NCBI RefSeq assembly: GCF_000730665.1
Contig: NZ_BBIV01000004.1
Coordinates: 179,388-243,387, forward strand
Source of the DNA: Pseudomonas plecoglossicida NBRC 103162 = DSM 15088
Lineage (GTDB): Bacteria; Pseudomonadota; Gammaproteobacteria; Pseudomonadales; Pseudomonadaceae
Direction of reading: 5' to 3'
Length of the DNA stretch: 64,000 nt
A model generated the notes under the pieces. That model was not told the DNA's origin and made no database searches. It saw nothing but the letters and a program-made list of their open reading frames with translations. This document shows, piece after piece, positions 10,508 through 20,175 of the stretch. The position numbers and the translations under genes were made by a program. How positions within the stretch are numbered: the stretch's first letter is position 1; every line of letters begins with the position of its first letter.

Positions 10508-11005
10508 ATGGAAATGCTGAAGTTTGGTAAATTTGCTGCGCTGGCTCTGGCCATGGCCGTAGCTGTAGGTTGCTCCTCGAAGGGCGGTGACAACGCTGGT
10601 GAAGGCGCTGTCGATCCGAACGCTGGTTACGGCGCCAACACCGGTGCTGTCGACGGCTCCCTGAGCGAAGAAGCTGCCCTGCGCGCAATCACCACCTTCT
10701 ACTTCGAATACGACAGCTCGGACCTGAAGCCAGAAGCCATGCGCGCTCTGGACGTTCACGCCAAGGACCTGAAGTCCAACGGCAACCGCGTTGTTCTGGA
10801 AGGCAACACCGACGAGCGCGGCACCCGCGAGTACAACATGGCTCTGGGTGAGCGTCGTGCGAAAGCCGTTCAGCGCTACCTGGTTCTGCAGGGTGTTTCC
10901 CCTGCTCAGCTGGAACTGGTTTCCTACGGCGAAGAGCGTCCAGTTGCCACCGGCAACGACGAGCAGTCCTGGGCTCAGAACCGTCGCGTAGAACTGCGTA
11001 AGTAA
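10508..11005 (+). CDS. pal: Peptidoglycan-associated lipoprotein Pal (OprL)
   Basis: Lipoprotein of 165 residues. The lipobox ends at Cys22 (AVAVGC). An OmpA-like peptidoglycan-binding domain follows, with [18 protein letters not shown] and [24 protein letters not shown]. It anchors the outer membrane to peptidoglycan and is the outer-membrane end of the Tol system. A clear ribosome site (TAGGAG) precedes the ATG. The 53-base gap after tolB may hold its own promoter, as reported for P. putida oprL. Confidence 0.98.
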   Translation: MEMLKFGKFAALALAMAVAVGCSSKGGDNAGEGAVDPNAGYGANTGAVDGSLSEEAALRAITTFYFEYDSSDLKPEAMRALDVHAKDLKSNGNRVVLEGNTDERGTREYNMALGERRAKAVQRYLVLQGVSPAQLELVSYGEERPVATGNDEQSWAQNRRVELRK

Positions 11006-11011
11006 GTTCCT

Positions 11012-11827
11012 ATGCGTATGTGCCGCCGTGCTGTAACCGTACTCGCACTCAGCCTTCCGCTTTCGGCGTGGGCTGCTGTTCCTGTAGTAGATGACAACGC
11101 AGGTGCTTACCCACCTTCGGGTTATGGCACGAGCGGCGCCTATGCCGGGGCTGGGGCTTCGACCCCAGCTTCGGCACAGGGCCAGCTGTTCATGCAGCTG
11201 CAACAGATGCAGGATCAGATCTCCCGCCAGCAAGGCATCATCGAAGAGCTGCAGAACGATGTCGCCCGCATGAAGCAGGAAAACCTGGAGCGTTACCAGG
11301 ATCTGGACCGTCGCATCAACAGTGGTGGCGCGCCAGCCGCGACCCCCGACAATTCCTCCACCGGTGCGGCCCCAGATGCCGCCGCCGGTGCAGCAGCCGG
11401 CGCCGCAGGCGCTGCTGCACAACAACCGGCCGCCAGCAGCGAGCCGGGTGATCCGGCGAAAGAAAAGCTCTACTACGATGCTGCTTTCGACCTGATCAAG
11501 CAGAAGGACTTCGACAAGGCCAGTCAGGCCTTCACAGCCTTCCTGCGCAAGTACCCCAACAGCCAGTACGCCGGCAATGCCCAGTACTGGCTGGGCGAGG
11601 TGAACCTGGCCAAGGGCGACCTGCCTGCAGCCAGCCAGGCCTTCGCCCAGGTCAGCCAGAAGTACCCCAAGCACAGCAAGGTGCCTGACTCCCTGTACAA
11701 GCTCGCTGACGTCGAGCGCCGCATGGGGCACACCGACAAGGTCAAGGGTATCCTGCAGCAGGTCATCACCCAGTACCCCGGCACTTCTGCCGCTCAGCTG
11801 GCGCAACGCGACCTGCAAAAGCTCTGA
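11012..11827 (+). CDS. cpoB: Cell division coordinator CpoB (YbgF)
   Basis: Protein of 271 residues starting six bases after pal. A signal peptide (about 1-22) is followed by a coiled coil (QLQQMQDQISRQQGIIEELQ), a Pro/Ala-rich linker (about 105-145) and C-terminal TPR repeats from KLYYDAAFDLIKQKDF onward. CpoB couples PBP1B peptidoglycan synthesis to Tol-driven outer-membrane constriction. It is the last gene of the tol-pal cluster and is followed by a strong terminator. Confidence 0.96.
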   Translation: MRMCRRAVTVLALSLPLSAWAAVPVVDDNAGAYPPSGYGTSGAYAGAGASTPASAQGQLFMQLQQMQDQISRQQGIIEELQNDVARMKQENLERYQDLDRRINSGGAPAATPDNSSTGAAPDAAAGAAAGAAGAAAQQPAASSEPGDPAKEKLYYDAAFDLIKQKDFDKASQAFTAFLRKYPNSQYAGNAQYWLGEVNLAKGDLPAASQAFAQVSQKYPKHSKVPDSLYKLADVERRMGHTDKVKGILQQVITQYPGTSAAQLAQRDLQKL

Positions 11828-11844
11828 GCTTTGCCGTTTGAAAG

Positions 11845-11870
11845 AAACCCGCGCTTGCCGCGGGTTTTTT
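11845..11870 (+). terminator. Intrinsic terminator of the tol-pal cluster
   Basis: Stem AACCCGCG / CGCGGGTT followed by a run of T, 18 bases after the cpoB stop. Confidence 0.93.
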
Positions 11871-11986
11871 CGTTAGAATCACTGCCCTTTTTACTAAACA
11901 CGCTGCCGCGGATAACGCCATGTCGAGTCCGCTGCAGTGCCTGACGGAGGCGGACAGCCTGTTCAGCTGTCACGCCCGTGGCGATC

Positions 11987-12634
11987 ATGCAAGACACATT
12001 ACGCATCACCGAAGTCTTTTACTCGTTGCAGGGTGAAACACGAACGGCTGGGCTGCCCACGGTTTTCGTGCGCCTGACCGGTTGCCCCCTGCGCTGTCAG
12101 TACTGCGACAGTGCCTACGCCTTCAGTGGCGGCACCGTACGCACCCTCGACTCGATCATGGAGCAGGTGGCTGGCTTCAAGCCGCGCTATGTCTGCGTCA
12201 CCGGCGGCGAGCCCTTGGCCCAGCCGAACGCTTTGCCGCTGCTGCAGCGCCTGTGCGATGCCGGCTACGAAGTTTCCCTGGAAACCAGTGGCGCGCTGGA
12301 TATCTCGGCGACCGACGTGCGCGTCAGTCGCGTGGTCGATCTCAAGACCCCGGGCTCCGAGGAATCCCACCGCAATCTCTACGCGAACATCGAGCACCTG
12401 ACCCGTAACGACCAGGTCAAGTTCGTCATCTGTTCGCGTGAGGACTATGACTGGGCAGTGTCCAAGCTGATCCAGTACAACCTCGCCGAGCGTGCCGGCG
12501 AGGTGCTGTTCTCGCCGAGCCACCATCAGGTGAAAGCCAGCGACCTGGCCGACTGGATCATTGCCGACAACCTGCCTGTGCGTTTCCAGCTGCAACTGCA
12601 CAAGTTGCTGTGGAACGACGAACCCGGACGTTGA
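11987..12634 (+). CDS. queE: 7-carboxy-7-deazaguanine synthase QueE
   Basis: Radical SAM enzyme of 215 residues. The cluster motif is CPLRCQYC (CX3CX2C) and the SAM-binding GGEP motif is in VTGGEPLAQ. It converts 6-carboxy-tetrahydropterin to 7-carboxy-7-deazaguanine in queuosine synthesis. The ATG at 11987 is chosen because it gives the usual MQDTLRITEVFYSLQGE start; an in-frame GTG at 11978 would add three residues. queC follows 16 bases later. Confidence 0.96.
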   Translation: MQDTLRITEVFYSLQGETRTAGLPTVFVRLTGCPLRCQYCDSAYAFSGGTVRTLDSIMEQVAGFKPRYVCVTGGEPLAQPNALPLLQRLCDAGYEVSLETSGALDISATDVRVSRVVDLKTPGSEESHRNLYANIEHLTRNDQVKFVICSREDYDWAVSKLIQYNLAERAGEVLFSPSHHQVKASDLADWIIADNLPVRFQLQLHKLLWNDEPGR

Positions 12635-12650
12635 TTGAGAGTAAGAGCAC

Positions 12651-13325
12651 ATGACTGAGAAACGCGCGGTAATCCTGCTGTCTGGCGGCCTCGATTCGGC
12701 CACTGTGGTAGCCATGGCCAAGGCCGAAGGCTACACCTGCTACACCATGAGCTTCGACTATGGCCAGCGCCACCGCGCCGAGCTGAACGCAGCCCAGCGC
12801 GTTGCCCGCGACCTGGGTGTGGTCGAGCACAAGGTGATTGGCCTGAACCTCGATGGCATCGGCGGCTCGGCGCTGACCGACAGCAGCATCGACGTGCCGG
12901 AAGCACCGGGCGAGGGCATTCCAGTGACCTACGTGCCGGCCCGCAACACCGTGTTCCTGTCCTTGGCACTGGGCTGGGCAGAGGTGCTGCAAGCGCGTGA
13001 CATCTTCATCGGCGTCAATGCCGTGGACTACTCCGGTTACCCGGATTGCCGCCCCGAGTTCGTCGAGGCCTTCGAGCGCATGGCCAACCTCGCCACCAAG
13101 GCCGGTGTCGAAGGGCAGGGCTTCCGCATCCAGGCACCGCTGCAGAACCTGAGCAAGGCGCAGATCGTGCAGGCCGGTATCGCCCAGGGTGTCGACTACA
13201 GCCTGACCGTTTCCTGCTACCAGGCCGATGATGAAGGCCGTGCGTGTGGCAAGTGCGACAGCTGCCGCCTGCGAGCTGACGGCTTCAAGGCTGCCGGGGT
13301 AGACGACCCGACGCGTTATTTTTGA
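12651..13325 (+). CDS. queC: 7-cyano-7-deazaguanine synthase QueC
   Basis: Protein of 224 residues. The N-type ATP pyrophosphatase P-loop [11 protein letters not shown] is near residues 9-19. The zinc-binding cysteines lie in [17 protein letters not shown]. It makes preQ0 from the QueE product using ATP and ammonia. Operon with queE is indicated by spacing. Confidence 0.97.
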   Translation: MTEKRAVILLSGGLDSATVVAMAKAEGYTCYTMSFDYGQRHRAELNAAQRVARDLGVVEHKVIGLNLDGIGGSALTDSSIDVPEAPGEGIPVTYVPARNTVFLSLALGWAEVLQARDIFIGVNAVDYSGYPDCRPEFVEAFERMANLATKAGVEGQGFRIQAPLQNLSKAQIVQAGIAQGVDYSLTVSCYQADDEGRACGKCDSCRLRADGFKAAGVDDPTRYF

Positions 13326-13344
13326 AAAAAGTTTTCATGGCGTG

Positions 13345-13372
13345 TTGATTTCTCGTTAGAAATCAGTATTAT
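13345..13372 (+). promoter_or_regulatory. tRNA-Lys promoter
   Basis: TTGATT (-35) and TATTAT (-10, 13367-13372) are separated by 16 bases. A GC-rich discriminator (ACGCGCC), typical of stringently controlled stable RNA genes, follows, and the tRNA begins 15 bases after the -10. Confidence 0.8.
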
Positions 13373-13386
13373 ACGCGCCATCCAAC

Positions 13387-13462
13387 GGGTCGTTAGCTCA
13401 GTTGGTAGAGCAGTTGGCTTTTAACCAATTGGTCGTAGGTTCGAATCCTACACGACCCACCA
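13387..13462 (+). tRNA. tRNA-Lys (anticodon TTT)
   Basis: A 76-nt cloverleaf with acceptor stem GGGTCGT / ACGACCC, D-arm AGCTCAGTTGGTAGAGC, anticodon loop CTTTTAA, T-arm GGTTCGAATCC and an encoded CCA. Confidence 0.98.
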
Positions 13463-13476
13463 TATGCAGTAAGACA

Positions 13477-13510
13477 AAGCCCGCGACCGGAAATGGTTGC
13501 GGGCTTTTTT
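13477..13510 (+). terminator. Intrinsic terminator after tRNA-Lys
   Basis: A 12-bp stem starting AAGCCCGCGACC with one G-T pair is followed by six T. It insulates the tRNA from the defence cassette downstream. Confidence 0.93.
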
Positions 13511-13611
13511 GTTCTGCGCATTTTTCAAGTGGTTCGCGTGGGTTGCCCTGTACAATGCCGATCTGATCAACTCTTCATTTTGGTCCGAGCGGCCGCCAAG
13601 GAGAACAGGGC

Positions 13612-14895
13612 ATGAAAGTCTCTCAGTTGCGACTTACCAATTTCAGAGGCATAGGCGAACTGTCTGTTGACTTTACCGAGCGTACTACCGCCTTCGTCGG
13701 GGTGAATGGGGTTGGTAAGTCTACTGTGCTGGATGCTCTTGCTATTGGTCTGTCGCAATTGGCATGGAGAATCATAGGTAGCCCTCAGAAGGCGCGCCCA
13801 ATTGCCATTGATGATATTCGCGTTGGGGCCGACTTCGCGCGTATTGAAGTGACTGCCATTTTGGATGATCGGCCCGTGACGTGGGCGATCGTTACAAATA
13901 GAAAGAAAGGCTCCTACAATGACCCGTTGCGAAAAAGTGATTTGGATGCTCTGAATGAGCATGTCCGCAGGATGCAGGGGCTCTGGAGCCAACAAGCGAT
14001 TGACGATCGGCCGCTGTCGGTATTTTACGATGTGCACCGGGCAGTGCTTGACGTACCGATGCGTGTGCGCGAGAAGCTTGCACATGATGTTGGTGAAATC
14101 TACCAGGATGCATTGGACCATGGTGGTGCAGACTTCAAGCGATTCTTTATTTGGTTCAGAAATTTCGAAGACGCCGAAAACGAAGTCCGAACTGACGATC
14201 CAGGCTTCCGCTACCATGGCCTGGAGGCGGCTCGAAAAGCAATCCTGACGTTCACTGGTTTCGAGGGTGTGCGTGTGCGCCGCAAGCCCAATATGCGAAT
14301 GACAGTAAAGAAAAATGGCACTGAGTTTAGTGTGCTTCAGCTTTCCGATGGTGAGCGCAACATGCTGGCCTTGGTGGGCGACATGGCGAGGCGGCTCAGT
14401 GTTCTTAACCCATCCCTGGAGAATCCAAATGAAGGCCATGGCATCGTTATCATCGATGAGATTGATCTTCATCTTCATCCTGGATGGCAGCGAGAAGTAA
14501 TCAGGAAGCTTGAGCTCACATTCCCTAACTGCCAGTTCTTCATTTCTACACACTCACCGCAGGTTCTTGGCGAGCTACAGCCAGAGTCAGTCATGCTGCT
14601 CAAAGGAGGCGAGTTCGTCGGGCATGCCCGACGTGCTATTGGCTTGAGTAGCGGTGAGGTGCTCGAGGAATTGATGGGGGACACGGCTCGCAATCGTCAA
14701 TTCCAGTCCGATATCAATCAGATTGAACGCGATATCGAGGATGAACGATTTAAAGAGGCGCGAGCGAAACTTAAGGATGTTTCGCTTCGTTTTGGAGCCC
14801 TGCCAGAGGTGCTTCGCTTGGAGGAGTCGCTGGAGTGGTTCGATCCGTCCGAGAAAGTTGAAGTCGTCAATCCAGGGAATGGAGACTGGGCATGA
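13612..14895 (+). CDS. AAA/ABC-type ATPase, PtuA-like (Septu-type defence)
   Basis: Protein of 427 residues of the RecF/SMC-like AAA_15/AAA_21 group. Walker A GVNGVGKST is at 30-38. The signature-like LSDGERNMLALVGDMA is near 248, Walker B is in GIVIIDEIDLHLHP and the H-loop in FISTHSPQVL. A charged C-terminal tail of about 80 residues follows. No TOPRIM domain is present, which argues against an OLD nuclease. It overlaps by ATGA with a gene for an HNH protein, the arrangement of Septu (PtuA-PtuB). AAGGAG is well placed before the ATG. Codon use is visibly less GC-rich than in the flanking genes, suggesting acquisition. Family recognition is good; defence function is inferred from context. 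Confidence 0.82.
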   Translation: MKVSQLRLTNFRGIGELSVDFTERTTAFVGVNGVGKSTVLDALAIGLSQLAWRIIGSPQKARPIAIDDIRVGADFARIEVTAILDDRPVTWAIVTNRKKGSYNDPLRKSDLDALNEHVRRMQGLWSQQAIDDRPLSVFYDVHRAVLDVPMRVREKLAHDVGEIYQDALDHGGADFKRFFIWFRNFEDAENEVRTDDPGFRYHGLEAARKAILTFTGFEGVRVRRKPNMRMTVKKNGTEFSVLQLSDGERNMLALVGDMARRLSVLNPSLENPNEGHGIVIIDEIDLHLHPGWQREVIRKLELTFPNCQFFISTHSPQVLGELQPESVMLLKGGEFVGHARRAIGLSSGEVLEELMGDTARNRQFQSDINQIERDIEDERFKEARAKLKDVSLRFGALPEVLRLEESLEWFDPSEKVEVVNPGNGDWA

Positions 14896-15578
14896 GGGCT
14901 ATAGTTAAAGGAAAAGAGTGTGGCGAACTCAGGGCATGGAAGAACAAGAATCGTACCTCTCCCCAAAACCTTCATTACGACTATCTCGACAGCGCTACGC
15001 GTGCAGCCATGCTCATGCGATTAATCAAGGAATCTGGGGGGCTGTGTGCTTACACCATGAAGCCGATTCTCATGAAAGAGGGCAAGGCTCAGGCGCACAT
15101 AGAGCACCTCTTGCCTAGAAAGGTCCATAAAGACAAATCAATCACTTGGGCAAATTTGGTAGCGTGCATTCCTCAGCCAGGTGCGGCGTGTGAGTTTGGT
15201 GCTGTACGCAAGGGAGCGTACGATCCTAATGAAGAGCCCTTTCTCCTTCCTACGAATCGTGGGGTTGCTACGCGATTTCGATTCCGAGAAAGCGGCGAGG
15301 TTGAGGGTTTGAGTCCAGAGGCGATTGAAATGATCAAGCCTGCAGTGTTGAACTTGAATCATGCTGAGCTCGTTAACGATCGAGAAGCGAAGATCAGAGC
15401 TGCACTACGGCATGTTCAGACCGCCAAAGACGCTCGTGATCGTGCTCGTGCCCTACGTATGCCTGACCGGCACGGCTCTATGGAGGCTTACTGCGAAGCA
15501 GTAGCCCAAGTGCTCGATCATTACGCGGGCAGGCTGGAAAGACGATCAAATCGCTTGGCTGGCGCCAAGCGCAATTGA
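14892..15578 (+). CDS. HNH endonuclease-like protein, PtuB-like (TIGR02646-type)
   Basis: Protein of 228 residues whose start overlaps the ATPase stop (ATGA). It has the layout of TIGR02646 HNH proteins paired with ATPases in Septu and some retron systems. HIEHLLPRK (residues 69-77) supplies the catalytic His pair, and WANLVAC (86-92) the Asn. The usual CxxC knuckle before the HxEH is degenerate here: C52 is followed by AYT, not a second Cys. Only C92 and C100 remain in the second knuckle region. It may therefore bind zinc differently or be altered. Predicted DNA-cleaving effector. Confidence 0.75.
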   Translation: MRAIVKGKECGELRAWKNKNRTSPQNLHYDYLDSATRAAMLMRLIKESGGLCAYTMKPILMKEGKAQAHIEHLLPRKVHKDKSITWANLVACIPQPGAACEFGAVRKGAYDPNEEPFLLPTNRGVATRFRFRESGEVEGLSPEAIEMIKPAVLNLNHAELVNDREAKIRAALRHVQTAKDARDRARALRMPDRHGSMEAYCEAVAQVLDHYAGRLERRSNRLAGAKRN

Positions 15579-15602
15579 TTTCAAGAGGAGGCTAACGCCC
15601 CC

Positions 15603-16562
15603 TTACTCAGCCCACTCCGGATCCCCAGTAAATACCACGGTGATCCAACGATCCGGGCCTTCGCCACCGACTGCATCGCCAATCTCGTTACGCAGCACGT
15701 CCCACTCGTCGATGGTCTTGGCGCCCATATGCTTGGGTACGATGAAATACAGCTCGATCTCCCGCGAACGCCCAACCTTGGCCACATAGGCGCGATACGA
15801 CTGCAGGCCATGCTTGCTGACGAACGCCTTGGCCACCTCGTCCACGTGTTCCTTCAGGTCGCTCGGGGTCACCAGGAAAATCTCCGACAGCGCCTGGCGC
15901 ACCACCGACAGCGGCAGCGGAATGATCACCAGACACACCAGTGCCAGCACCGCCGGGTCGATGTACGGCGATACCCACTCCCACGCCGTGCCTTGCACTG
16001 CGTAGCCAAAGCAGAAGGCGATCAGCAGGGCTGCAGTGATGCTGGCCGACATGATCCAGCCCTTGACGTCCATGCGCACGAAATCGGATTTCAGCTTGCG
16101 GTTGGCGCGGGCCTCGACGTAGGCAATGCAGGCGCAGGCGATCACGGTCAGTACCGCGTAGATCATCGCGATGCCGAACTCAAGGTGTCGGCCGCCCTGG
16201 AGCACGCTGCTGACGGCGTTGATCAGCGCGTAGATGGCCACGCCGCTGAGCAGGATGCCGTTGAGTGCCAGGACCATCGGCTCCAGGTGCCAGAAGCCCA
16301 TGGTGAAGCGTTCGCGCAGCTTGCGCGACAGCTGCAGGCTGGTGGCGTGCGAGGTGATCAGCTTGACCACCACCAAAGACAGGCCGCTCATGCTGGCGTC
16401 GACCAGCGAGTAGACGCCGTCGAAGACGATCGAGAACGAGCCGGACGCCAGGCCGAAGGCGATGCCGATGGTGGCGATGAACAAGGTGACAGCGATCGAG
16501 GTGCGTAGCAGGCCCTGTTCGCTGGTGATGTCGAAGAAGGGTGGTTTGTTGGGGGAATGCAT
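15603..16562 (-). CDS. Cation diffusion facilitator (CDF)-family transporter
   Basis: Protein of 319 residues with about six membrane helices. VFDGVYSLVDASMSGLSLVVVK corresponds to the CDF helix II metal site. RMDVKGWIMSASIT corresponds to helix V with its conserved Asp. A C-terminal cytoplasmic domain of about 90 residues follows. The family exports divalent metals by proton antiport. The helix II site reads S-x-x-x-D rather than H-x-x-x-D, so the metal (possibly Fe or Mn rather than Zn) cannot be assigned. It converges with the HNH gene, 24 bases apart. Confidence 0.85.
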   Translation of the reverse strand: MHSPNKPPFFDITSEQGLLRTSIAVTLFIATIGIAFGLASGSFSIVFDGVYSLVDASMSGLSLVVVKLITSHATSLQLSRKLRERFTMGFWHLEPMVLALNGILLSGVAIYALINAVSSVLQGGRHLEFGIAMIYAVLTVIACACIAYVEARANRKLKSDFVRMDVKGWIMSASITAALLIAFCFGYAVQGTAWEWVSPYIDPAVLALVCLVIIPLPLSVVRQALSEIFLVTPSDLKEHVDEVAKAFVSKHGLQSYRAYVAKVGRSREIELYFIVPKHMGAKTIDEWDVLRNEIGDAVGGEGPDRWITVVFTGDPEWAE

Positions 16563-16587
16563 GGGTAGAACTCATTCAAAAGGTTGT

Positions 16588-16681
16588 GGCCCTATCGCTG
16601 GCAAGCCAGCTCCTACAGGTAGAGCACTAATGTCGAACATTGTGCTTTACCTGTGGGAGCTGGCTTGCCAGCGATAGGGCC
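16588..16681. repeat. REP pair, head-to-head (variant arms)
   Basis: Inverted copies of GGCCCTATCGCTGGCAAGCCAGCTCCTACAG flank a 30-base spacer. The core is CTGGCAAGCCAG rather than CCGGCAAGCCGG, a second sequence class of the local REP family. Confidence 0.88.
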
Positions 16682-16689
16682 TGTACAGA

Positions 16690-18756
16690 TTAGACGCGGA
16701 ACTGCTCCATCAACGCCTGTTGCTCATTGGCCAGTCGGTTCAGCGCCAGGCTGATCCGCGCGGATTCATCAGCCTGGCCCGCCAGCGACTCTGTCACATC
16801 CCGGATACCGGCCACGTTGCGGTTCACTTCCTCGGCCACCGCGCTCTGCTCTTCAGCTGCCGAGGCAATTTGCAGGTTCATGTCACTGATCACCGTTACT
16901 GCTTCGCCAATCCGTTGCAACGCCGGCAGCGCCTGCTCCATGCGCGTGGCACTGGCCTGCGCCTGGCGCTGACCCTCATGCATGGCGCCGACCACATCCT
17001 GCGTGCCTTGCTGCAAGCCTTCGATCACCTGGCGAATCTCTTCGACCGACACCTGGGTGCGCTGGGCCAGGCTGCGTACCTCGTCGGCGACCACGGCAAA
17101 GCCACGCCCGGCTTCCCCCGCGCGCGCCGCTTCGATGGCGGCGTTGAGCGCCAGCAGGTTGGTCTGTTCGGCAATCGCGCGGATGACTTCCAGTACCGAG
17201 CCAATCTGCTCGCTGCGGTTCTCCAGGGCGCGCGCTTCGTCCATGGCGGTATTCATCCCGGCCGTCAGCTGGTCGATGGCCTCGCGGGTGCTGGCGATCA
17301 GCTGCAAGCCCTCGCGGCTGGCCTGGTCGGCGCCGCGCGCTGCCTGGGCCGCTTGCGCGGCATTGTGGGCGACATCCTGGGCAGTGGCGCTCATCTCGTT
17401 GGCGGCGGTGGCCACCTGTTCGATCTCGCGTTGCTGCTGCTGCATGCCGCTGCTGGTCTGGCTGGCGATGGCTGCGGACTGGTCAGCCGTGCCGCGTGCT
17501 TCGAGCAGGGAGCCTTTGACCTGGGCAATCACCGGTTGCAGCTTGTCGAGGAAGCGGTTGAACCAGCCGCTGAGCTGGCCCAGTTCATCCTGGCGTGCAT
17601 AATCCAGGCGTCGTGTGAGGTCGCCTTCGCCGCTGGCGATGTCTTCGAGTCGCGCAGCCACGGCCAGGATCGGCCGGGTCACGCCTCGTGCGGTCAGCCA
17701 GACCAGCAGCAGGCCAAGCACGGCTGCTCCGAGGCCTATCAGCAGGCCGGTCAGGTTGGCACTCTGGTTGTGTGCGTCCAGGCGCTGGTTCAGGGCCACG
17801 GCGGGCGCCTGCAGCACAGTCTCAGGCAACTCCAGAAGCACCTGCCAGGGCGCTGCGCCGGGGATGGGTGAAAACGGCCGGGCGACACGCAGCAGGCCGC
17901 TGGCTACGCTCTGCTCCAGGGGGGTGCCCAGTTTCGTGCTGTCGCGGCTGTTGCCCGCCAGCAGGCCGTTCGCGCTGACGATGCTCACTTGGCCCTGGCC
18001 ATCGAAGAGGTCCTGGCGACCCTCCAGGCTCAGTTGCTGGAGATTGTCCAGGCCGATGTCCAGGCCCATCACGCCGACCACCTTGCCGTCTTCGAGCAAG
18101 GGCAGGGCGATGCTGGTCATCAGGACTTTGCGGCCATTGACCTCATCGAGGTAAGGCTCGATCACGCAGGCGCTCGCGGTCTCTTGAGGGCAAGTCAGCC
18201 AGCGATTGCCAGGAACCCCGTTGCTGCCCAGGGTGCTATCGGCCAGCATCGATTCGGGCATGGCCTCCCGTTCCAGCGTTCCCTTGCCGGCTTGTGACCA
18301 GTAGAGCGAGAAGCGCCCGTTTTCATTGCTGCCGAGCGCGTCTTGACCGATGAACTGGCTGTCCTGATGGTCCAGGGCGTTGGGTTGGTACACCAGGTAC
18401 AGGCCGATCACGTCCGGGTTGCCTGCAAGGCTGTCATGCGCCTGGCGGGTCAGTTCTGCGCGCAGGTCGCTGCCACCGCGGGCCTTCAGCACTTGTGCCA
18501 GGCGGGCAAAGCCGTTGGCGTACTGGTAGGCATCCATGAAGTAGCGCTGGATGCGCAGGGCCTGGGTTTCGGCGTGGGCCTGCAGGCGCAGGCGCGCGCT
18601 GTGATCGAGCATTTCGCTGTTGGCCTGGCTGACCAGGGCGGCACTGCTGCGGGCCTGGGTCAGCGAAGTGGCAACCAGCAAGGCAACGATGGCCAGCAGG
18701 CAGAGGCCGGCGAGCAGGGTGATCTTCCATTGAATGGACAGGCGGCGCAGCGGCAT
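16690..18756 (-). CDS. mcpU: Methyl-accepting chemotaxis protein, McpU-like polyamine receptor
   Basis: Chemoreceptor of 688 residues. Membrane helices lie near 9-30 and 345-367 and enclose a periplasmic dCache domain of about 310 residues. A HAMP domain and a signalling domain follow. The conserved hairpin tip reads [20 protein letters not shown] and then [10 protein letters not shown]. The gene position after queC/tRNA-Lys and beside a PuuP-like permease matches P. putida McpU, which senses putrescine and related polyamines. Aromatic and acidic residues in the Cache domain (LYLVYQP, FSLYW, MGLDIG) fit an amine pocket. The ligand is inferred, not shown. Confidence 0.85.
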   Translation of the reverse strand: MPLRRLSIQWKITLLAGLCLLAIVALLVATSLTQARSSAALVSQANSEMLDHSARLRLQAHAETQALRIQRYFMDAYQYANGFARLAQVLKARGGSDLRAELTRQAHDSLAGNPDVIGLYLVYQPNALDHQDSQFIGQDALGSNENGRFSLYWSQAGKGTLEREAMPESMLADSTLGSNGVPGNRWLTCPQETASACVIEPYLDEVNGRKVLMTSIALPLLEDGKVVGVMGLDIGLDNLQQLSLEGRQDLFDGQGQVSIVSANGLLAGNSRDSTKLGTPLEQSVASGLLRVARPFSPIPGAAPWQVLLELPETVLQAPAVALNQRLDAHNQSANLTGLLIGLGAAVLGLLLVWLTARGVTRPILAVAARLEDIASGEGDLTRRLDYARQDELGQLSGWFNRFLDKLQPVIAQVKGSLLEARGTADQSAAIASQTSSGMQQQQREIEQVATAANEMSATAQDVAHNAAQAAQAARGADQASREGLQLIASTREAIDQLTAGMNTAMDEARALENRSEQIGSVLEVIRAIAEQTNLLALNAAIEAARAGEAGRGFAVVADEVRSLAQRTQVSVEEIRQVIEGLQQGTQDVVGAMHEGQRQAQASATRMEQALPALQRIGEAVTVISDMNLQIASAAEEQSAVAEEVNRNVAGIRDVTESLAGQADESARISLALNRLANEQQALMEQFRV

Positions 18757-18780
18757 CTGGGCTTTCCTTTTCGAAGATGA

Positions 18781-18810
18781 ACAACGCCCGCGTTCAGGCG
18801 CGGGCGTTGT
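18781..18810. terminator. Hairpin between puuP-like gene and mcpU
   Basis: A perfect 12-bp stem (ACAACGCCCGCG / CGCGGGCGTTGT) with a 6-nt loop follows the permease stop on the minus strand. There is no U-tract, so it may be a pause or processing hairpin rather than a strong terminator. Confidence 0.6.
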
Positions 18811-18822
18811 CGGTGGCGAGTG

Positions 18823-20175
18823 TCATTCGGCGATGTAGTTCGGCGGTGCGACTCGGAAGGCCTTGGTCAGCCAGGCCAGGTGCACCAGACCCAGCAACGC
18901 CCAGAGGCCGCCAAACACCAGCGAGTGCTCGTTGAGGTCAAGCCAGAGCTTGGCAATGATGCAGAAGCCGATGGTCGGCAGCACCAGGTACTTCAGCTTG
19001 TTGGCCAGCCCCTGACGGTTGCCTTCGCGCAGGTAGCAGTGGCAGATCACCGACAGGTTGACGAAGCTGAAGGCCACCAGCGCGCCGAAGTTGATGATCG
19101 AAGTGGCGGTCACCAGGTCGAAGTAGATGGCCGACAGGGCAATCACGCCGACCACGGCAATGTTCACCACCGGGGTCTTGTAACGCGAATGCAGGCGAGC
19201 GAACACGCTGCTGGGGATCACGTTGTCACGGCCCATCACGTACAGCAGGCGCGACACGCTGGTTTGCGAGGCCAGGCCCGAGGCGATGGTGTTGATCACG
19301 GTGCAGGCGATGAAGATCGACTGGAACAGCTTGCCACCGACGTACAGGGCGATTTCCGGCAAGGCCGCTTCCGGGTCGTGGAAGCGGGCGTTGTTGGGGA
19401 AGTACGCCTGCATGAAGTACGACACCGCGATGAACACCACGCCGCCGATCAGGGCGGTGAGGAAGATTGCCCGCGGGATGATCTTGCCCGGGTCCTTGGT
19501 TTCTTCCGACAGGCAGGTGACCGCGTCGAAGCCCAGGAACGAGAAGCACAGGATGGTCGCACCGGCAGCCAGGGCGCTGAACTGCGTCTGCGAGTCGGTA
19601 AAGGGTGTCAGGCTCCAGGTGGTACCCAGCCCTTCGCCTTGGCCCAGGCCGCGTACGCAGAGGTAGATGAACACCGACATGATCGCCAGTTGCACAACCA
19701 CGAACAGCAGGTTGAAGTGCGCCACCAGGTTGATGCTGCGCATGTTGATCAGGCTGATCAGGGTGACGAAGCCAGCCACCCACATCCACTCCGGCACCTC
19801 AGGGAACATGGCCGAGAGGTAGAGCTTGGCCAGCAGCGCGTTGACCATGGGCAGCAACAGGTAGTCGAGCAGCGACGACCAGCCGACCAGGAAGCCCACG
19901 TGTGGGTTGATGGCGCGTTGGGTGTAGGTGTAGGCCGAACCCGACTGTGGGAAGCGACGCACCAGGGTGCCGTAACTCACGGCGGTGAACAGGACGCCGG
20001 CCAAGGCCAGCAGGTAGGCGCTGGGAACGTGACCGGAAGTGATGCCGGAAACGATGCCGAAAGTGTCGAACACGGTCATTGGCGTGAGGTACGCCAAGCC
20101 GATGATGACCACGTGCCAGAGGCGCAGGGATTTACGGAATTGGCCGTTGCCGGTGGCGTTGTGGTCAGTCTGCAT
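18823..20175 (-). CDS. puuP: PuuP-like putrescine/amino acid permease (APC family)
   Basis: Permease of 450 residues with about 12 membrane helices. It closely resembles E. coli PuuP over its length: [20 protein letters not shown] near the N-terminus, [35 protein letters not shown] and [12 protein letters not shown]. PuuP imports putrescine by proton symport across the inner membrane. The adjacent chemoreceptor gene on the same strand supports a polyamine substrate. Symbol given by similarity from memory; related APC permeases for other amines are possible. Confidence 0.82.
   Translation of the reverse strand: MQTDHNATGNGQFRKSLRLWHVVIIGLAYLTPMTVFDTFGIVSGITSGHVPSAYLLALAGVLFTAVSYGTLVRRFPQSGSAYTYTQRAINPHVGFLVGWSSLLDYLLLPMVNALLAKLYLSAMFPEVPEWMWVAGFVTLISLINMRSINLVAHFNLLFVVVQLAIMSVFIYLCVRGLGQGEGLGTTWSLTPFTDSQTQFSALAAGATILCFSFLGFDAVTCLSEETKDPGKIIPRAIFLTALIGGVVFIAVSYFMQAYFPNNARFHDPEAALPEIALYVGGKLFQSIFIACTVINTIASGLASQTSVSRLLYVMGRDNVIPSSVFARLHSRYKTPVVNIAVVGVIALSAIYFDLVTATSIINFGALVAFSFVNLSVICHCYLREGNRQGLANKLKYLVLPTIGFCIIAKLWLDLNEHSLVFGGLWALLGLVHLAWLTKAFRVAPPNYIAE

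Noticed and set aside
13612..14895. ATPase as an OLD-family nuclease
   Set aside because: The C-terminal part lacks a TOPRIM motif and the HNH partner fits Septu better.
13387..15602. Septu-like cassette as an integrase-borne island at tRNA-Lys
   Set aside because: No repeat of the tRNA-Lys 3' end was found after the cassette and no integrase is present, so I do not call attachment sites.
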